The notes beneath the pieces are model-generated. The model was not told the origin of the DNA. It did no database searches and saw nothing but the letters and a program-made list of their open reading frames with translations. From Pseudomonas sp. JAI120 (lineage in GTDB: Bacteria; Pseudomonadota; Gammaproteobacteria; Pseudomonadales; Pseudomonadaceae), in contig NZ_JACHCZ010000001.1 of assembly GCF_014207255.1 (NCBI RefSeq), positions 298,592-362,591 of the forward strand: a stretch of 64,000 bases of DNA, read 5' to 3'. Made by a program: the position numbers and the translations under genes. This document shows positions 46,600-55,737 of this stretch, one piece after another; the first letter of the stretch is position 1; the number at the start of each line of letters is the position of its first letter.

Positions 46600-47933
46600 T
46601 CAGCCTCCGTGCCTCGGTGGAGTGGCAGCCACACCACAAACCGAGCGCCCAGGCCTTCACGGCTGGCTACCGCAACACTGCCGCCATGCAGGTCGGTGAG
46701 TTGCTTGACCATCGCCAAGCCCAGGCCAGTGCCTTCGAATTTGCGCGCCAGGCTGCTGTCGATCTGGCTGAAGGCCCTGAACAGCTTGCCCATGTCGTCC
46801 TCGGCGATACCGATGCCGGTGTCGCTGACGCTCAATTCGAGGAACTGCTGGTGGGCGCTGGGTTGCAGGGCAAACCCGTGCATCGGCCAATCGCCGGGCA
46901 CCTGCCCGACCTGTTCGCGGGCTACCTGGCGCACCGCCAGGGTCACGGAACTGCCGTGCTCGCTGAATTTCACCGCATTGGCCAGCAGGTTGTAGATGAT
47001 CTGCTTGGTCTTGCGCAGGTCCAACTCCAACGTGCCGAAGTCGTCCTGGCTTTCGAGCTTCAACTGAATGCGTTGCAGGGCGGCTTTTTCGCGCACGATC
47101 AACAGGCTGTTGGCGAGCAGCCCCGCCAGTTCCACGGACTCCAGCTCCAGGTCCATCATCCCGGCCTCGACCTTGGACAGGTCGAGAATGTCGTTGATCA
47201 GTGACAGCAGGTGCTGGCCGCTGGTGAAGATATCGCCGATGTACTCCCGTTGGATCTCGCTCATGTCGCCCACCAGCCCGTCCTTCAACGCCTCGGAAAA
47301 ACCGATTACCGCATTCAGCGGCGTGCGCAATTCGTGGGACATGGTGGCGAGGAATTCGGACTTCATATGGCTGGCATGTTCCAGCTCCAGGTTCTTTTCC
47401 TCCAGCGCGCGCTCAAAGCCTTTGCGTTCGGCTTCTTCCTGCTTGCGTGCGGTGTTGTCGGTGCCGATCAACAGGTAGCCGATGATGGTGTCATGACGAT
47501 TGCGCAGCGCCGTCACCGACACCATGGCCGACAGGCGGCTGCCGTCCTTGCGGATATAGGTCAGCTCGTAAATATCCTCGATGCCACGGGAGGCCTTGAA
47601 CACCAGGGCTTCGAAGCCCGGCGTGATCGGCGTGTCCAGCTCCAGGCTGAGGGCGGCGGCGCGGGTGATCAGTTCGGCGGGGTCGGAGATGTCGGCGGGG
47701 GTGATGCGGTTGAGTACATCGTCGGCGGCATACCCGAGCATGCGTTCTGCGCCGACATTGAAGATCTGGATCACGCCTTTTTCATCGGTGGCGATGCTGG
47801 AGAAGTAGGCGCTGTTGAAGATTGCGTCTTGCAGGGCACCGGTTTTCAGCAGGGTCTTCTGGCGTTTGAATTCGACGATTTTTTCGGCCCGCGATTGGGC
47901 TTCGGGCGGGGATACAGTAGCGGGTTTGTCCAT
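46584..47933 (-). CDS. PAS-domain sensor histidine kinase
   Basis: This 449-aa kinase has a PAS domain at about 45-150 (AYFSSIATDEKGVIQIFNVGAERMLGY), a PAC region, a HisKA with the H-box SHELRTPLN, and an HATPase (NLLANAVKF N-box, DTGIGI, GTGLGLAMV). No membrane segment is seen, so it senses a cytoplasmic signal. Start: ATG 47933 is used; a TTG eight codons upstream has no ribosome site. With the two response regulators it forms a compact c-di-GMP signalling unit. Confidence 0.88.
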   Translation of the reverse strand: MDKPATVSPPEAQSRAEKIVEFKRQKTLLKTGALQDAIFNSAYFSSIATDEKGVIQIFNVGAERMLGYAADDVLNRITPADISDPAELITRAAALSLELDTPITPGFEALVFKASRGIEDIYELTYIRKDGSRLSAMVSVTALRNRHDTIIGYLLIGTDNTARKQEEAERKGFERALEEKNLELEHASHMKSEFLATMSHELRTPLNAVIGFSEALKDGLVGDMSEIQREYIGDIFTSGQHLLSLINDILDLSKVEAGMMDLELESVELAGLLANSLLIVREKAALQRIQLKLESQDDFGTLELDLRKTKQIIYNLLANAVKFSEHGSSVTLAVRQVAREQVGQVPGDWPMHGFALQPSAHQQFLELSVSDTGIGIAEDDMGKLFRAFSQIDSSLARKFEGTGLGLAMVKQLTDLHGGSVAVASREGLGARFVVWLPLHRGTEAEWPIS

Positions 47934-48137
47934 GGCGGTGTTTTCCAGGCGGATCAAGCCCGGCCGTGTCGACGACAGGGCCGCAGAGCATGCTCACAGA
48001 AAATCGCGTGGACGCGATGAGGAGGAGATGAGGTCCCCGGACAATAGCAGATACCGCCCGTCGCGCGGTATGAATACACTCAAACGAACGTACGCCGGCA
48101 CAGGGCGGCGGGCCGCCCTGTTAGCGTGCGGCGCGAC

Positions 48138-48701
48138 TTAGAGCGTCACGCTGCTGATGACCTGGGTGCTGTCATCCGGGTCGATGACGCTGTGGAATCC
48201 CAAGGCATGGTTCAACTCGCGCAACGGCGCATTGGTTGCCGCGTCGACCGTGTACATGCGTTTGAAGCCATTGGCGCGCGCCGCCGTCATCAGGTGTTGC
48301 ATCAAAATGCGCCCCAGGCCCAGGTGTTGCCACGCATCGGCTACGGTGACCGCGCATTCGCATGCATCCACCGTCGCCGCGGCATAGCGGGCCACGCCGA
48401 TCTCGATGAGTTGGCCGTTGTCGTGCACCAGGGCGATAAAGGCCATGCGGTGCTGGTTATCGACATCCATCAATTGATCCATCAGCGTCTTGCCAGGCTC
48501 GTTGATTTCGCCCAGGAAGCGCGCGTGCCGCAATTCACGGGACAGGCCCTTGATGAAATTGTATTCCCGTTCACGGTCGTCGGCGCCGAGGGGGCGCACC
48601 AGTACATGGCGGCCATTGTCGAGTTGATCGAGCCAGTGCGGTTTCGGCAGTGCTGCGTAGGCGAGGGCGGCCTGCTGGTTACGTGCTTCGAGGGTAGGCA
48701 T
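48138..48701 (-). CDS. GNAT-family acetyltransferase
   Basis: This 187-aa protein has the GNAT acetyl-CoA fold, with the conserved block QHLGLGRILMQHLMTAAR (motif A, Q/R-x-x-G-x-G/A type) near 128-145 and the RPLGADDRER start. Substrate unknown. It follows the universal stress gene by 18 bases and is probably co-transcribed with it under the anaerobic box, as in operons where Pat-like enzymes accompany Usp proteins. Confidence 0.8.
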   Translation of the reverse strand: MPTLEARNQQAALAYAALPKPHWLDQLDNGRHVLVRPLGADDREREYNFIKGLSRELRHARFLGEINEPGKTLMDQLMDVDNQHRMAFIALVHDNGQLIEIGVARYAAATVDACECAVTVADAWQHLGLGRILMQHLMTAARANGFKRMYTVDAATNAPLRELNHALGFHSVIDPDDSTQVISSVTL

Positions 48702-48719
48702 GGTGTGGGCTCCTGGCGG

Positions 48720-49643
48720 TCAGTCGAAGCGTTCGGGCGAGACTACCCAAACGCTGCATGGCATCTTGTACAGCAGCGATTCGGTGGTACTGCCCAGCAG
48801 TCGCGACAAGCCGCGATGACCGACGCGGCCCATGACGATCACATCAATGTTGTAGGCATCGGCGTAGCTGGCCAGGACCTTGGCCGGGCTGCCCAGGATC
48901 ATATGGCGTTGCTCCGGCGGGATGCCGTTGCGCGCGGCCAGGTCATTGAACGCCTGGCCCTGCTCGGCGAACAGCAGTTTGGCCGCCTCTGAAGAGAAGA
49001 AGCCGGCGCCACTGCCAAATCCATACTCCTGGGTACTCAGGTCAGACAGATCGTGTGCGTAGACCACTTCCACCTCAGCATCACACGCGGTGGCGAGTTT
49101 GGTCGCTTCGTGCAGGATGCGGTCGTTGAGGCCTTCATAGCGGCCATCGCGATGAAACGGGTCGACCGCGGCCACGATCCTGCGCGGTAACCCATGCTGT
49201 ACCCGGCTGACAAAGTGCAGCGGTACCGGGCATTCGCGCAGCAGGTGCACATCCAGCGAGGTGAACATCAGGCGCGACAGCAGCGATTCATGTTCGAGCG
49301 CCTTGATCACCAAGGCCATCGGCTCTTCCTTGAGCCGAATCAGCAGTTCCTTGAGCGGGTTTTCAACCCAGGCGACTTCGGTGGTGACCGTCAGCCCGAG
49401 GTGACGCAACGGCCTGGCCTGGTCTTCCAGCCACTGGTGGTGGCGCTCCACATAGCCCAGGCGCATTTGCTCCAGGGCCTGCTCGTTGACCAGACCGGCA
49501 GTGGCCAGGCCTTCCAGGTAGTCGAAGGCGAGGATATGCAGCGCGGCGCCTTCGGCCTTGGCCAGGGCGGCGGCGCGTTCGAGTGCCGGACTGTGCTCCA
49601 TCAGTGGCGAAACCAACAACAGGTAACGTGCTTGAGCAGACAT
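48720..49643 (-). CDS. Tandem universal stress protein
   Basis: This 307-aa protein has two UspA-like domains (about 1-150 and 155-305), like UspE. The second carries an ATP-binding-like block G-x2-G-x9-G(S/T) near its end (MGRVGHRGLSRLLGSTTESLL). Usp proteins of this type in Pseudomonas support anaerobic survival and are under ANR. A perfect ANR/FNR box lies 87 bases upstream, with a CATGAT -10 at a fitting distance. Confidence 0.88.
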   Translation of the reverse strand: MSAQARYLLLVSPLMEHSPALERAAALAKAEGAALHILAFDYLEGLATAGLVNEQALEQMRLGYVERHHQWLEDQARPLRHLGLTVTTEVAWVENPLKELLIRLKEEPMALVIKALEHESLLSRLMFTSLDVHLLRECPVPLHFVSRVQHGLPRRIVAAVDPFHRDGRYEGLNDRILHEATKLATACDAEVEVVYAHDLSDLSTQEYGFGSGAGFFSSEAAKLLFAEQGQAFNDLAARNGIPPEQRHMILGSPAKVLASYADAYNIDVIVMGRVGHRGLSRLLGSTTESLLYKMPCSVWVVSPERFD

Positions 49644-49729
49644 GGTGATCTCCCTTGTGAACCCGTGGCGGTGAAGGGCATCGGGCAGCGGTGCCTTGGT
49701 CGATCATGCCCCTGGGGGCAGGGGCGCCA

Positions 49730-49743
49730 TTGATCTGCATCAA
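49730..49743. promoter_or_regulatory. ANR/FNR box for the universal stress gene
   Basis: TTGATCTGCATCAA is an exact FNR/ANR consensus (TTGAT-N4-ATCAA). On the minus strand a CATGAT hexamer (49703-49708) lies about 30 bases from its centre, the class II spacing for ANR at -41.5. This points to oxygen-limited induction of the leftward usp-GNAT operon. Confidence 0.85.
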
Positions 49744-49799
49744 GACGCCTGGCTGCCGAACAGGGCAGGCGACGTTCGGTCATGTGCATCGGCAAAGGG

Positions 49800-49813
49800 T
49801 TGACCATGATCAA
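49800..49813. promoter_or_regulatory. Second ANR/FNR-type box, alcohol dehydrogenase side
   Basis: TTGACCATGATCAA differs from the ANR consensus at one base. It lies 63 bases upstream of the alcohol dehydrogenase start. The -10 at the expected distance is weak, so activation strength is uncertain. Confidence 0.65.
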
Positions 49814-49876
49814 CGTTCAGCGCGCCGTCGCGGCGCAGTCTGGCTCCACCCCACACGCCCAGCAGGAGGTCACACC

Positions 49877-50950
49877 ATGGCAACCATGAGAGCCGCTGTC
49901 TTCGTTGAGAAAAACCGCATCGTCCTCGAGGACAAACCGATCCCCGAGGTCGGCCCGCTGGACGCCCTGGTGCGGATCACCACCACGACTATCTGCGGCA
50001 CCGACGTGCATATCCTGCGCGGTGAGTACCCGGTGGCCAAAGGGCTGACGGTGGGCCATGAGCCGGTGGGCGTCATCGAGCGGCTGGGCTCCCAGGTGCG
50101 CGGCTTCGTCGAAGGGCAACGGGTGATCGCCGGCGCAATCACGCCCAGCGGGCAGAGCTATGCATGCCTGTGCGGCTGCGGCGCCCAGGACGGTCCCGAC
50201 ACCCGCCACGGTTTCCGTGCCGCCGGCGGCTGGAAATTCGGCAACACCGTCGACGGCTGCCAGGCCGAATACGTGCTGGTGCCCGATGCGCTGGCCAACC
50301 TGTGCCCGATCCCCGATGGCCTGAGTGATGAACAGGTGCTGATGTGCCCGGACATCATGTCCACCGGCTTTTCCGGCGCCGAGCGCGGTGAGGTCAACAT
50401 TGGCGACACGGTGGCGGTGTTTGCCCTCGGGCCGATCGGCTTGTGCGCGGTAGCTGGGGCACGGCTAAAAGGTGCGTCGATGATCATTGGCGTCGACGGC
50501 GTCAGCGAACGCATGGGCGTCGCCCGCGGCCTGGGCGCGACCCATATCGTCGACTTCAAGCAAGGCAACGTGGTCGAGCAGATCATGGCCCTGACCGACG
50601 GCCGCGGGGTGGATGTGGCGATTGAGGCGTTGGGCACCCAAGGCACGTTCGAGTCGGCCTTGCGCGTGCTGCGTCCCGGTGGCCGCTTGTCCAGCCTCGG
50701 GGTGTACTCCAGCGACCTGCGCATCCCCTATGACGCGTTTGGCGCAGGCCTGGGCGATTACAGCATCGTCTCGACCCTGTGCCCCGGCGGCAAGGAACGC
50801 ATGCGTCGCTTGATGGCGGTGGTCGCCAGCGGCGGGGTGGACCTGTCGCCGCTGGTGACCCACCGCTTCAAGCTCGACGACATCGAGGCGGCCTATGAAC
50901 TGTTTGCCCATCAGCGCGACGGCGTCATGAAAGTCGCGATTACCCCGTGA
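49877..50950 (+). CDS. Zinc-dependent alcohol dehydrogenase
   Basis: This 357-aa medium-chain dehydrogenase has the catalytic zinc set C40, H61, E62 (ICGTDVH and VGHEP) and a Rossmann FALGPIGLCAVAGAR nucleotide site. The structural zinc lobe is shortened to CLCGCG, which is unusual and may mean that the site is lost or altered. Members reduce or oxidise secondary alcohols such as butanediol or 2-propanol. An excellent AGGAGGT six bases before ATG 49877 fixes the start; the longer upstream frame is spurious. It probably acts in low-oxygen fermentation together with Usp. Confidence 0.87.
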   Translation: MATMRAAVFVEKNRIVLEDKPIPEVGPLDALVRITTTTICGTDVHILRGEYPVAKGLTVGHEPVGVIERLGSQVRGFVEGQRVIAGAITPSGQSYACLCGCGAQDGPDTRHGFRAAGGWKFGNTVDGCQAEYVLVPDALANLCPIPDGLSDEQVLMCPDIMSTGFSGAERGEVNIGDTVAVFALGPIGLCAVAGARLKGASMIIGVDGVSERMGVARGLGATHIVDFKQGNVVEQIMALTDGRGVDVAIEALGTQGTFESALRVLRPGGRLSSLGVYSSDLRIPYDAFGAGLGDYSIVSTLCPGGKERMRRLMAVVASGGVDLSPLVTHRFKLDDIEAAYELFAHQRDGVMKVAITP

Positions 50951-50987
50951 AGGCAGCGCCGGCATTGGGCCGGGCCGGCAGGTACGG

Positions 50988-52220
50988 ATGACCGTTTCCC
51001 TCGAAATCGCCGGAGCCGCCGCCGCGCTGGGGATCGGCATGCTGGTGGGGCTTGAGCGCGAGCGCAGCAAGGGGCAGGGTGAACGTCGTGCCTTTGCCGG
51101 TCTGCGCACCTATTCAATCACCGCGTTACTGGGCTATGTCTCGCAGCAAGTCGGCGGCGCGCTGCTGCTCGGGTTGGTCGCGGTTTGCCTGGCGGTGATC
51201 GCCAGTACCGCGTATTGGAAGAGCCAGGACGAAGACCCGGGAATCACCAGCGAAGTTGCGTTGCTCACGGTGCTGGTGCTGGGCGCCCTGTGCGGAGCCA
51301 GTCCCGAGCTGGCCACGGCAATCGGCGTGGTCATGGTTGGTCTGTTGGCCTATCGCGACAAGCTGCACAACTTTGCCCGCAGCCAATTGACCGAAGCAGA
51401 AATGCGCGACGGCGTGCTGCTGCTGATTGTGGCGCTGGTGGTCTTGCCGCTGGCGCCGGATCGCTTCATCGGCCCCTATGGCGGGGTGAACCTGCGCACC
51501 ATCTGCACCTTGACCGTGCTGTTGATGGCGGTAGGGGCGGTGGGGCATGTGGCGGTACGTATGCTGGGGCCTCGCTATGGTTACGCCATCGGCGCCGTGG
51601 CCTCGGGGTTCGCCTCCAGTACGGTGACCATTGCCGTCATGGGCCATCTTGTCGCCAAGGAACCGAAGCATCTGCGCACGCTCGCAGCGGCGGCGATTTT
51701 CTCGAATATCGCCACGGTGGCCCAGGCCGCACTGATCCTCGGTACCGTGGAGCCGGCGCTGCTGTCGCAGATGATGTGGCCATTGCTCGCCGGGTTTGCC
51801 ACCACTGCGATGTATGGTGGATGCCTCATGCTCCGCGTGGCGCCGGCCGGCCAGGCCATCCGGGTGGGAGGCGCGTTCGACCTCAAGCTGGCGCTGATCA
51901 TGGCGCTGACCCTGACCGGCATCACGTTCCTATCGTCCGTGATGCTTTATCACTTTGGCCAGGTGGGCGTGATGGTGACCGCCACCCTGAGCGGTTTCGC
52001 CGACGCTCACGCCACCACCGCATCGATTGCTGCCTTGGTCACCAGTGGCCAGCTCGCGCTCCACGCCGCACCGATCCCGGTGTTGCTGGCGATCAGTTGC
52101 AACTCGCTGAGCAAGTGCGTGGTGGCCTGGGTCAGCGGTGGCCGTCGATTTGCGGCCTATGTGATCGCCGGGCAGGTGTTGCTGACCGCCGCGATGTGGT
52201 TGGGCGCACTGGTCAGTTGA
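50988..52220 (+). CDS. MgtC/DUF4010-family inner-membrane protein
   Basis: This 410-aa hydrophobic protein has an MgtC/SapB-like N-terminus (AAALGIGMLVGLERERSKGQG) and about ten further membrane segments of the DUF4010 type. Function of the fused family is unknown; MgtC proteins affect Mg2+ stress and ATPase regulation. It starts 37 bases after the alcohol dehydrogenase stop, so it may share that transcript. Confidence 0.8.
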   Translation: MTVSLEIAGAAAALGIGMLVGLERERSKGQGERRAFAGLRTYSITALLGYVSQQVGGALLLGLVAVCLAVIASTAYWKSQDEDPGITSEVALLTVLVLGALCGASPELATAIGVVMVGLLAYRDKLHNFARSQLTEAEMRDGVLLLIVALVVLPLAPDRFIGPYGGVNLRTICTLTVLLMAVGAVGHVAVRMLGPRYGYAIGAVASGFASSTVTIAVMGHLVAKEPKHLRTLAAAAIFSNIATVAQAALILGTVEPALLSQMMWPLLAGFATTAMYGGCLMLRVAPAGQAIRVGGAFDLKLALIMALTLTGITFLSSVMLYHFGQVGVMVTATLSGFADAHATTASIAALVTSGQLALHAAPIPVLLAISCNSLSKCVVAWVSGGRRFAAYVIAGQVLLTAAMWLGALVS

Positions 52221-52236
52221 TCGCCACCCAGGCGGG

Positions 52237-53601
52237 TCATCCAGGGATTTCCAAGGTCGCCCTCAAGCCGCCGGCGGCCAGGTTTTCCAGGCGCACCTGG
52301 CCGCCCAGGCGTTGGGCGATGGTTTGTACGATGGTCAGGCCCAGGCCGGCGCCCTGGGCATTGCCACGGCTGTAGAAACGCTCGAACAGGCGCTCACGCT
52401 GGCTCTCGTCGATGCCGGGACCCTGATCGTCGACGCTCAGGACCAATCCCTTGGCTGTTTTGCACAACCCCACGGTAATCACCCCCTGCTCCGGGGAGAA
52501 GTTCGCCGCGTTGGTCACCAGGTTGGTCAGGGCGATATTGATTGCACCGGCATCGGTAGTTACAGGGTACTGGGCATCGTCGACATCGAACACCAGTTCG
52601 AGACCTTTGCTCAGCAGCCAGGGTGTCAACTGAATCAGCGTTTCACGCACCGTTGTCGCCAGGTCGATGGCCTGTACGGGGGGCAGCCCGGCGCTGGGTT
52701 CCAGGCGTGCCATGGTCAGCAATTGGTTGACCAGGCGGCTGGTGCGGTCGACACCGGTGATCAGGAAGGCCAGGGACTCGCGCCGTTCGGTTTCAGTGCC
52801 GGCTTCCAGCAGGTTTTGCGCGTGCACCCGCAATACCGCCAGGGGCGTGCGCATTTCGTGGGCGGCGTCGGCGATAAAACGCCGCTCGCGGCCGAGCATG
52901 TCCTGGATCTGCGCGAGCATGCGGTTCAACGCCGCCTGCATCGGCTCCAACTCCATGGGCAAGGGCGTCAGTTGCATCGGCTCCAGTGAGCCGGAATGCC
53001 GCGCGCGCAAGGTGGCGGCCATATCGGCCAGCGGCTTGAGGCCCCAACCGATGGCCAGCCAGACCATGGCCGCGAGGATCAGGCTGCCCAGCACGTTCGG
53101 CCATAACGTATGCCGCACGATGCGCTGGACCAGGTCGGAGCGCACGTCATCCCGCTCGCCGACCCAGATACGCAGGCCGTTGTCCTTGTCCTTGAGCACG
53201 AAACCGCGCCATTGGCGGCCATTAAGGTCCTCGATATTGCTGTACCCCGGCTGTGCGGGGGGCGTGGCGAATGAAGGGGCGCTGGCGGTAAACACCAGCA
53301 GATCGCCCTGTGGGTTCCACACCTGGAAGGCGATTTTGCTTTCATAGGGGTGCCCGTCCACCTTGGGCATGGCGTTGCCCAAGGCTTTGTTGAAGGCGCG
53401 ATACAGGTCGGCCTGGTCCTGGCTGGCCAGCGGCATGCTCATGACGCCCTGCAGCAGGCGGGCGTTCTGCGCCAACTGCGCATCGTAGACTTCGGCGATT
53501 TCGTGATTGCTGTCATGCAGGTTGAGCACGCTGATCACCAGCAGCCCGGTGAGCAGCAGGCCGATAATCAGGCTCAGGGTTCGCCGCCGAATCGAGGTCA
53601 T
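52237..53601 (-). CDS. Sensor histidine kinase (QseC/PmrB type)
   Basis: This 454-aa protein has two membrane helices (about 9-30 and 163-185) around a periplasmic sensor of about 130 residues, a HAMP-like link, HisKA with AAHEMRTPLAVLRVHA, and an HATPase (DQGPGI, GAGLGLTIV). Length and architecture match PmrB/QseC kinases, which sense polymyxins, iron or low Mg2+. It is coupled by ATGA overlap to the regulator, and both lie at the end of the seven-gene operon. Confidence 0.88.
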   Translation of the reverse strand: MTSIRRRTLSLIIGLLLTGLLVISVLNLHDSNHEIAEVYDAQLAQNARLLQGVMSMPLASQDQADLYRAFNKALGNAMPKVDGHPYESKIAFQVWNPQGDLLVFTASAPSFATPPAQPGYSNIEDLNGRQWRGFVLKDKDNGLRIWVGERDDVRSDLVQRIVRHTLWPNVLGSLILAAMVWLAIGWGLKPLADMAATLRARHSGSLEPMQLTPLPMELEPMQAALNRMLAQIQDMLGRERRFIADAAHEMRTPLAVLRVHAQNLLEAGTETERRESLAFLITGVDRTSRLVNQLLTMARLEPSAGLPPVQAIDLATTVRETLIQLTPWLLSKGLELVFDVDDAQYPVTTDAGAINIALTNLVTNAANFSPEQGVITVGLCKTAKGLVLSVDDQGPGIDESQRERLFERFYSRGNAQGAGLGLTIVQTIAQRLGGQVRLENLAAGGLRATLEIPG

Positions 53602-54260
53602 TGGCGCTCCTCCACCAGGTAGCCCACGCCGCGCACGGTGCGGATCAGTTCACTGGAGAACTTCTTGCGCAGGTGATGGATATGCACCTCCAGGGTGTTG
53701 CTTTCGGCTTCTTCGTTCCAGCCGTAGAGCAACTGCATCAGTTGGTCGCGGGTCATCACGCGGCCCGGCGGCGATAGCAGTTCGTGCAGCAGCTGATATT
53801 CCTTGGGGGTGAGCAGTACCGGCGCGCCGTGGTAACTGACCTGCTGCGTGCTCGGGTCCAGGCAGATGCCTGCGTGTTCGATCAATACCCGTGCCCGGCC
53901 GGCGCTGCGGCGCAGCAGTGCACGCAGGCGTGCCTTGAGTTCGGCCAGGTCGAAGGGCTTGATCAGGTAATCGTCGGCGCCGGCGTCCAGCCCGGCGATG
54001 CGGTCTTCGGTGGCATCCCGTGCGGTGAGGATCAGCACCGGCAGGTTGGAGCTGCTGTCACGCAGGCGCCGCAGCACCTCCAAACCGTCCATGCGTGGCA
54101 GGCCGAGGTCGAGCACCGCCACGTCAAAGGTTTCGCTCAGCAGCGCATGCAAGGCACTGCTGCCATCCTGCAGCCAGTCGACGGTGTAGCCCTCACGCAC
54201 CAGCGCCTGGTGAATGCCTTCGCCCAATGCCACGTCATCCTCGATCAGTAAAAGGCGCAC
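53598..54260 (-). CDS. OmpR-family response regulator (QseB/PmrA type)
   Basis: This 220-aa protein joins a receiver (D51 in VAVLDLGLPRMDG) to an OmpR winged helix (about 125-218). It matches QseB/PmrA/TctD regulators. PmrA-like CTTAAG-N5-CTTAAG boxes sit in the operon promoter, so it probably activates its own operon and the divergent cytochrome b561 gene. Confidence 0.9.
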   Translation of the reverse strand: MRLLLIEDDVALGEGIHQALVREGYTVDWLQDGSSALHALLSETFDVAVLDLGLPRMDGLEVLRRLRDSSSNLPVLILTARDATEDRIAGLDAGADDYLIKPFDLAELKARLRALLRRSAGRARVLIEHAGICLDPSTQQVSYHGAPVLLTPKEYQLLHELLSPPGRVMTRDQLMQLLYGWNEEAESNTLEVHIHHLRKKFSSELIRTVRGVGYLVEERQ

Positions 54261-54286
54261 GCAGACTCCTTGTCAGTAGAGTGTTG

Positions 54287-54931
54287 TCAGTTGAGTTTTT
54301 TGTTGATGTCGGCCAGCACGCTTTCGATCTCTTTGCGCCGCCCGGTATCGGCGGTTTCCCGGCCCGGACGAGGTGCGGCCAGCAGGGCTTTTTGCAAGGC
54401 ATCACGGGCTTCGCCATAGCGTTTTTGCCGGTACAGGTGGTCGCCCCAGAAGTACAGACTATCAATGCCGGTAGGGTTCAGTTGCAAGGCCTGTTTGAGT
54501 AACAGTTCAGCCTTATCGGCATCGCCAAAGCCGATTGGCCAGCCGGGCACCCGGTCGTACAGGGCGGCCAGGCTGGTATAGGCCGAGCCTTGCAGGGCCT
54601 TGGGGTCGAGGTCGAGGGCTTTTTCCAGGTCGACCTTGGCCGCCTTGACCTTGCTTAACGCGCCGAGCCCGCCCTGGGCGCCGGCCCAACTGCTGGTGAC
54701 GATGCCTGACCAGATCCACGCCTCGGCGGCTTGGGGGCGGTCGTGGGTGAAGGCCGTGGCCTGGGTGGCGAGTCGTTCAAAGGCCTGGGGCCGCTGCTCC
54801 TCGGGCAGGTTGTATTGGATGTGCGCCCAGCGCGTCTGGATGGCGTTCAGGCGTTGTTGGTCGACGGCGTCCATCGCCCAGGTGAAGGGGCTCAGGGCGG
54901 TGAGCAGCAGCGCGGTAAAGAGTTTTTTCAT
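54287..54931 (-). CDS. Exported TPR-repeat protein
   Basis: This 214-aa protein has a signal peptide (MKKLFTALLLTALSPFTWAMD) and TPR-like helical repeats from about residue 95 (DLEKALDLDPKAL, LLLKQALQLNPTG, ARDALQKALLAAP). It should be periplasmic and may act as a binding or assembly factor. It overlaps the SDR gene by four bases and precedes the regulator by 26 bases. Confidence 0.82.
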   Translation of the reverse strand: MKKLFTALLLTALSPFTWAMDAVDQQRLNAIQTRWAHIQYNLPEEQRPQAFERLATQATAFTHDRPQAAEAWIWSGIVTSSWAGAQGGLGALSKVKAAKVDLEKALDLDPKALQGSAYTSLAALYDRVPGWPIGFGDADKAELLLKQALQLNPTGIDSLYFWGDHLYRQKRYGEARDALQKALLAAPRPGRETADTGRRKEIESVLADINKKLN

Positions 54932-55737
54932 GGCTTCGGGTCCTTATTCTCAAGTGTGTCGCTCAGGCGGCGTACCAGCGGCAGCTGTTTACGCAAACCC
55001 CGGTCGACCAGGTTAGGCAGCAGGCTGTTGAGGCGCACAAAGAAACGCTCCGGCCAGCCCAGGTACAGATCGCGACGCTGGTTGGCAATGGCTTGGATCA
55101 CGGCCGATGCCACGGTATGCGGGTCATCGACGTTGGATTTGAGTGCATCGTTCAAGGCCTGCGCCGCCGGGCTGTTCATCGAGGTACGGGTCGCGCGCGG
55201 TGCCACGTACAGCACGCCGACGCGGGTGTCGGCCAGCTCCCGGCGCAGCGCTTCGGAAAAGCCGCGCAAGGCAAACTTGCTGGCGCAGTAGGTGGCGTAG
55301 CCGGGATAGCCGATGGAGCCATAGGTGGAGCCGACATTCACCACCATGGCGCTCGGTGCCTGCTTGAGCAGCGGCAGCAGCAGCTTGGTCAGGCAGATCG
55401 GCGCGGTGATGTTCAGCGCCAGCATGCCGTTGATGTCGCTGTCTTCGAGTTGCTCAAGCATGGCGAAGTGATTGATGCCGGCGGCGTTGATCAGCAGGTT
55501 GATGCCGCCGATGGCTTCGGCGGCGGCCAGCACCTTACGGCGGTCGGCGAGGAAGGTCAGGTCGGCACCGATCCAGCAGAGTTGCTCCGGGTAGCGCTCA
55601 AGCAACCCCTCCAGCGGTGCACGGTGGCGGGCCACGGCCAGCACCTGCGCACCACTGACGCACAGGGCGGTGGCAATCGCCAGGCCGATGCCGCCGCTGG
55701 CGCCGGTCAGCACCACGCGCGTTTCAGACAGGCGCAT
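54928..55737 (-). CDS. Short-chain dehydrogenase/reductase
   Basis: This 269-aa SDR has the NAD(P) motif TGASGGIG (13-20), a NAAG block and the catalytic YATYCASK set. It also has a C-terminal extension with ARTSMNSPAAQAL typical of sepiapterin-reductase-like or fatty-acyl-type SDRs. In this operon it may reduce or oxidise the product of the adjacent di-iron enzyme. It overlaps that gene by 14 bases. Confidence 0.83.
   Translation of the reverse strand: MRLSETRVVLTGASGGIGLAIATALCVSGAQVLAVARHRAPLEGLLERYPEQLCWIGADLTFLADRRKVLAAAEAIGGINLLINAAGINHFAMLEQLEDSDINGMLALNITAPICLTKLLLPLLKQAPSAMVVNVGSTYGSIGYPGYATYCASKFALRGFSEALRRELADTRVGVLYVAPRATRTSMNSPAAQALNDALKSNVDDPHTVASAVIQAIANQRRDLYLGWPERFFVRLNSLLPNLVDRGLRKQLPLVRRLSDTLENKDPKP

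Noticed and set aside
48051..48071. ATACCGC/GCGGTAT hairpin after the GNAT gene as a terminator
   Set aside because: Only a 7-bp stem with no T-run; termination there cannot be supported.
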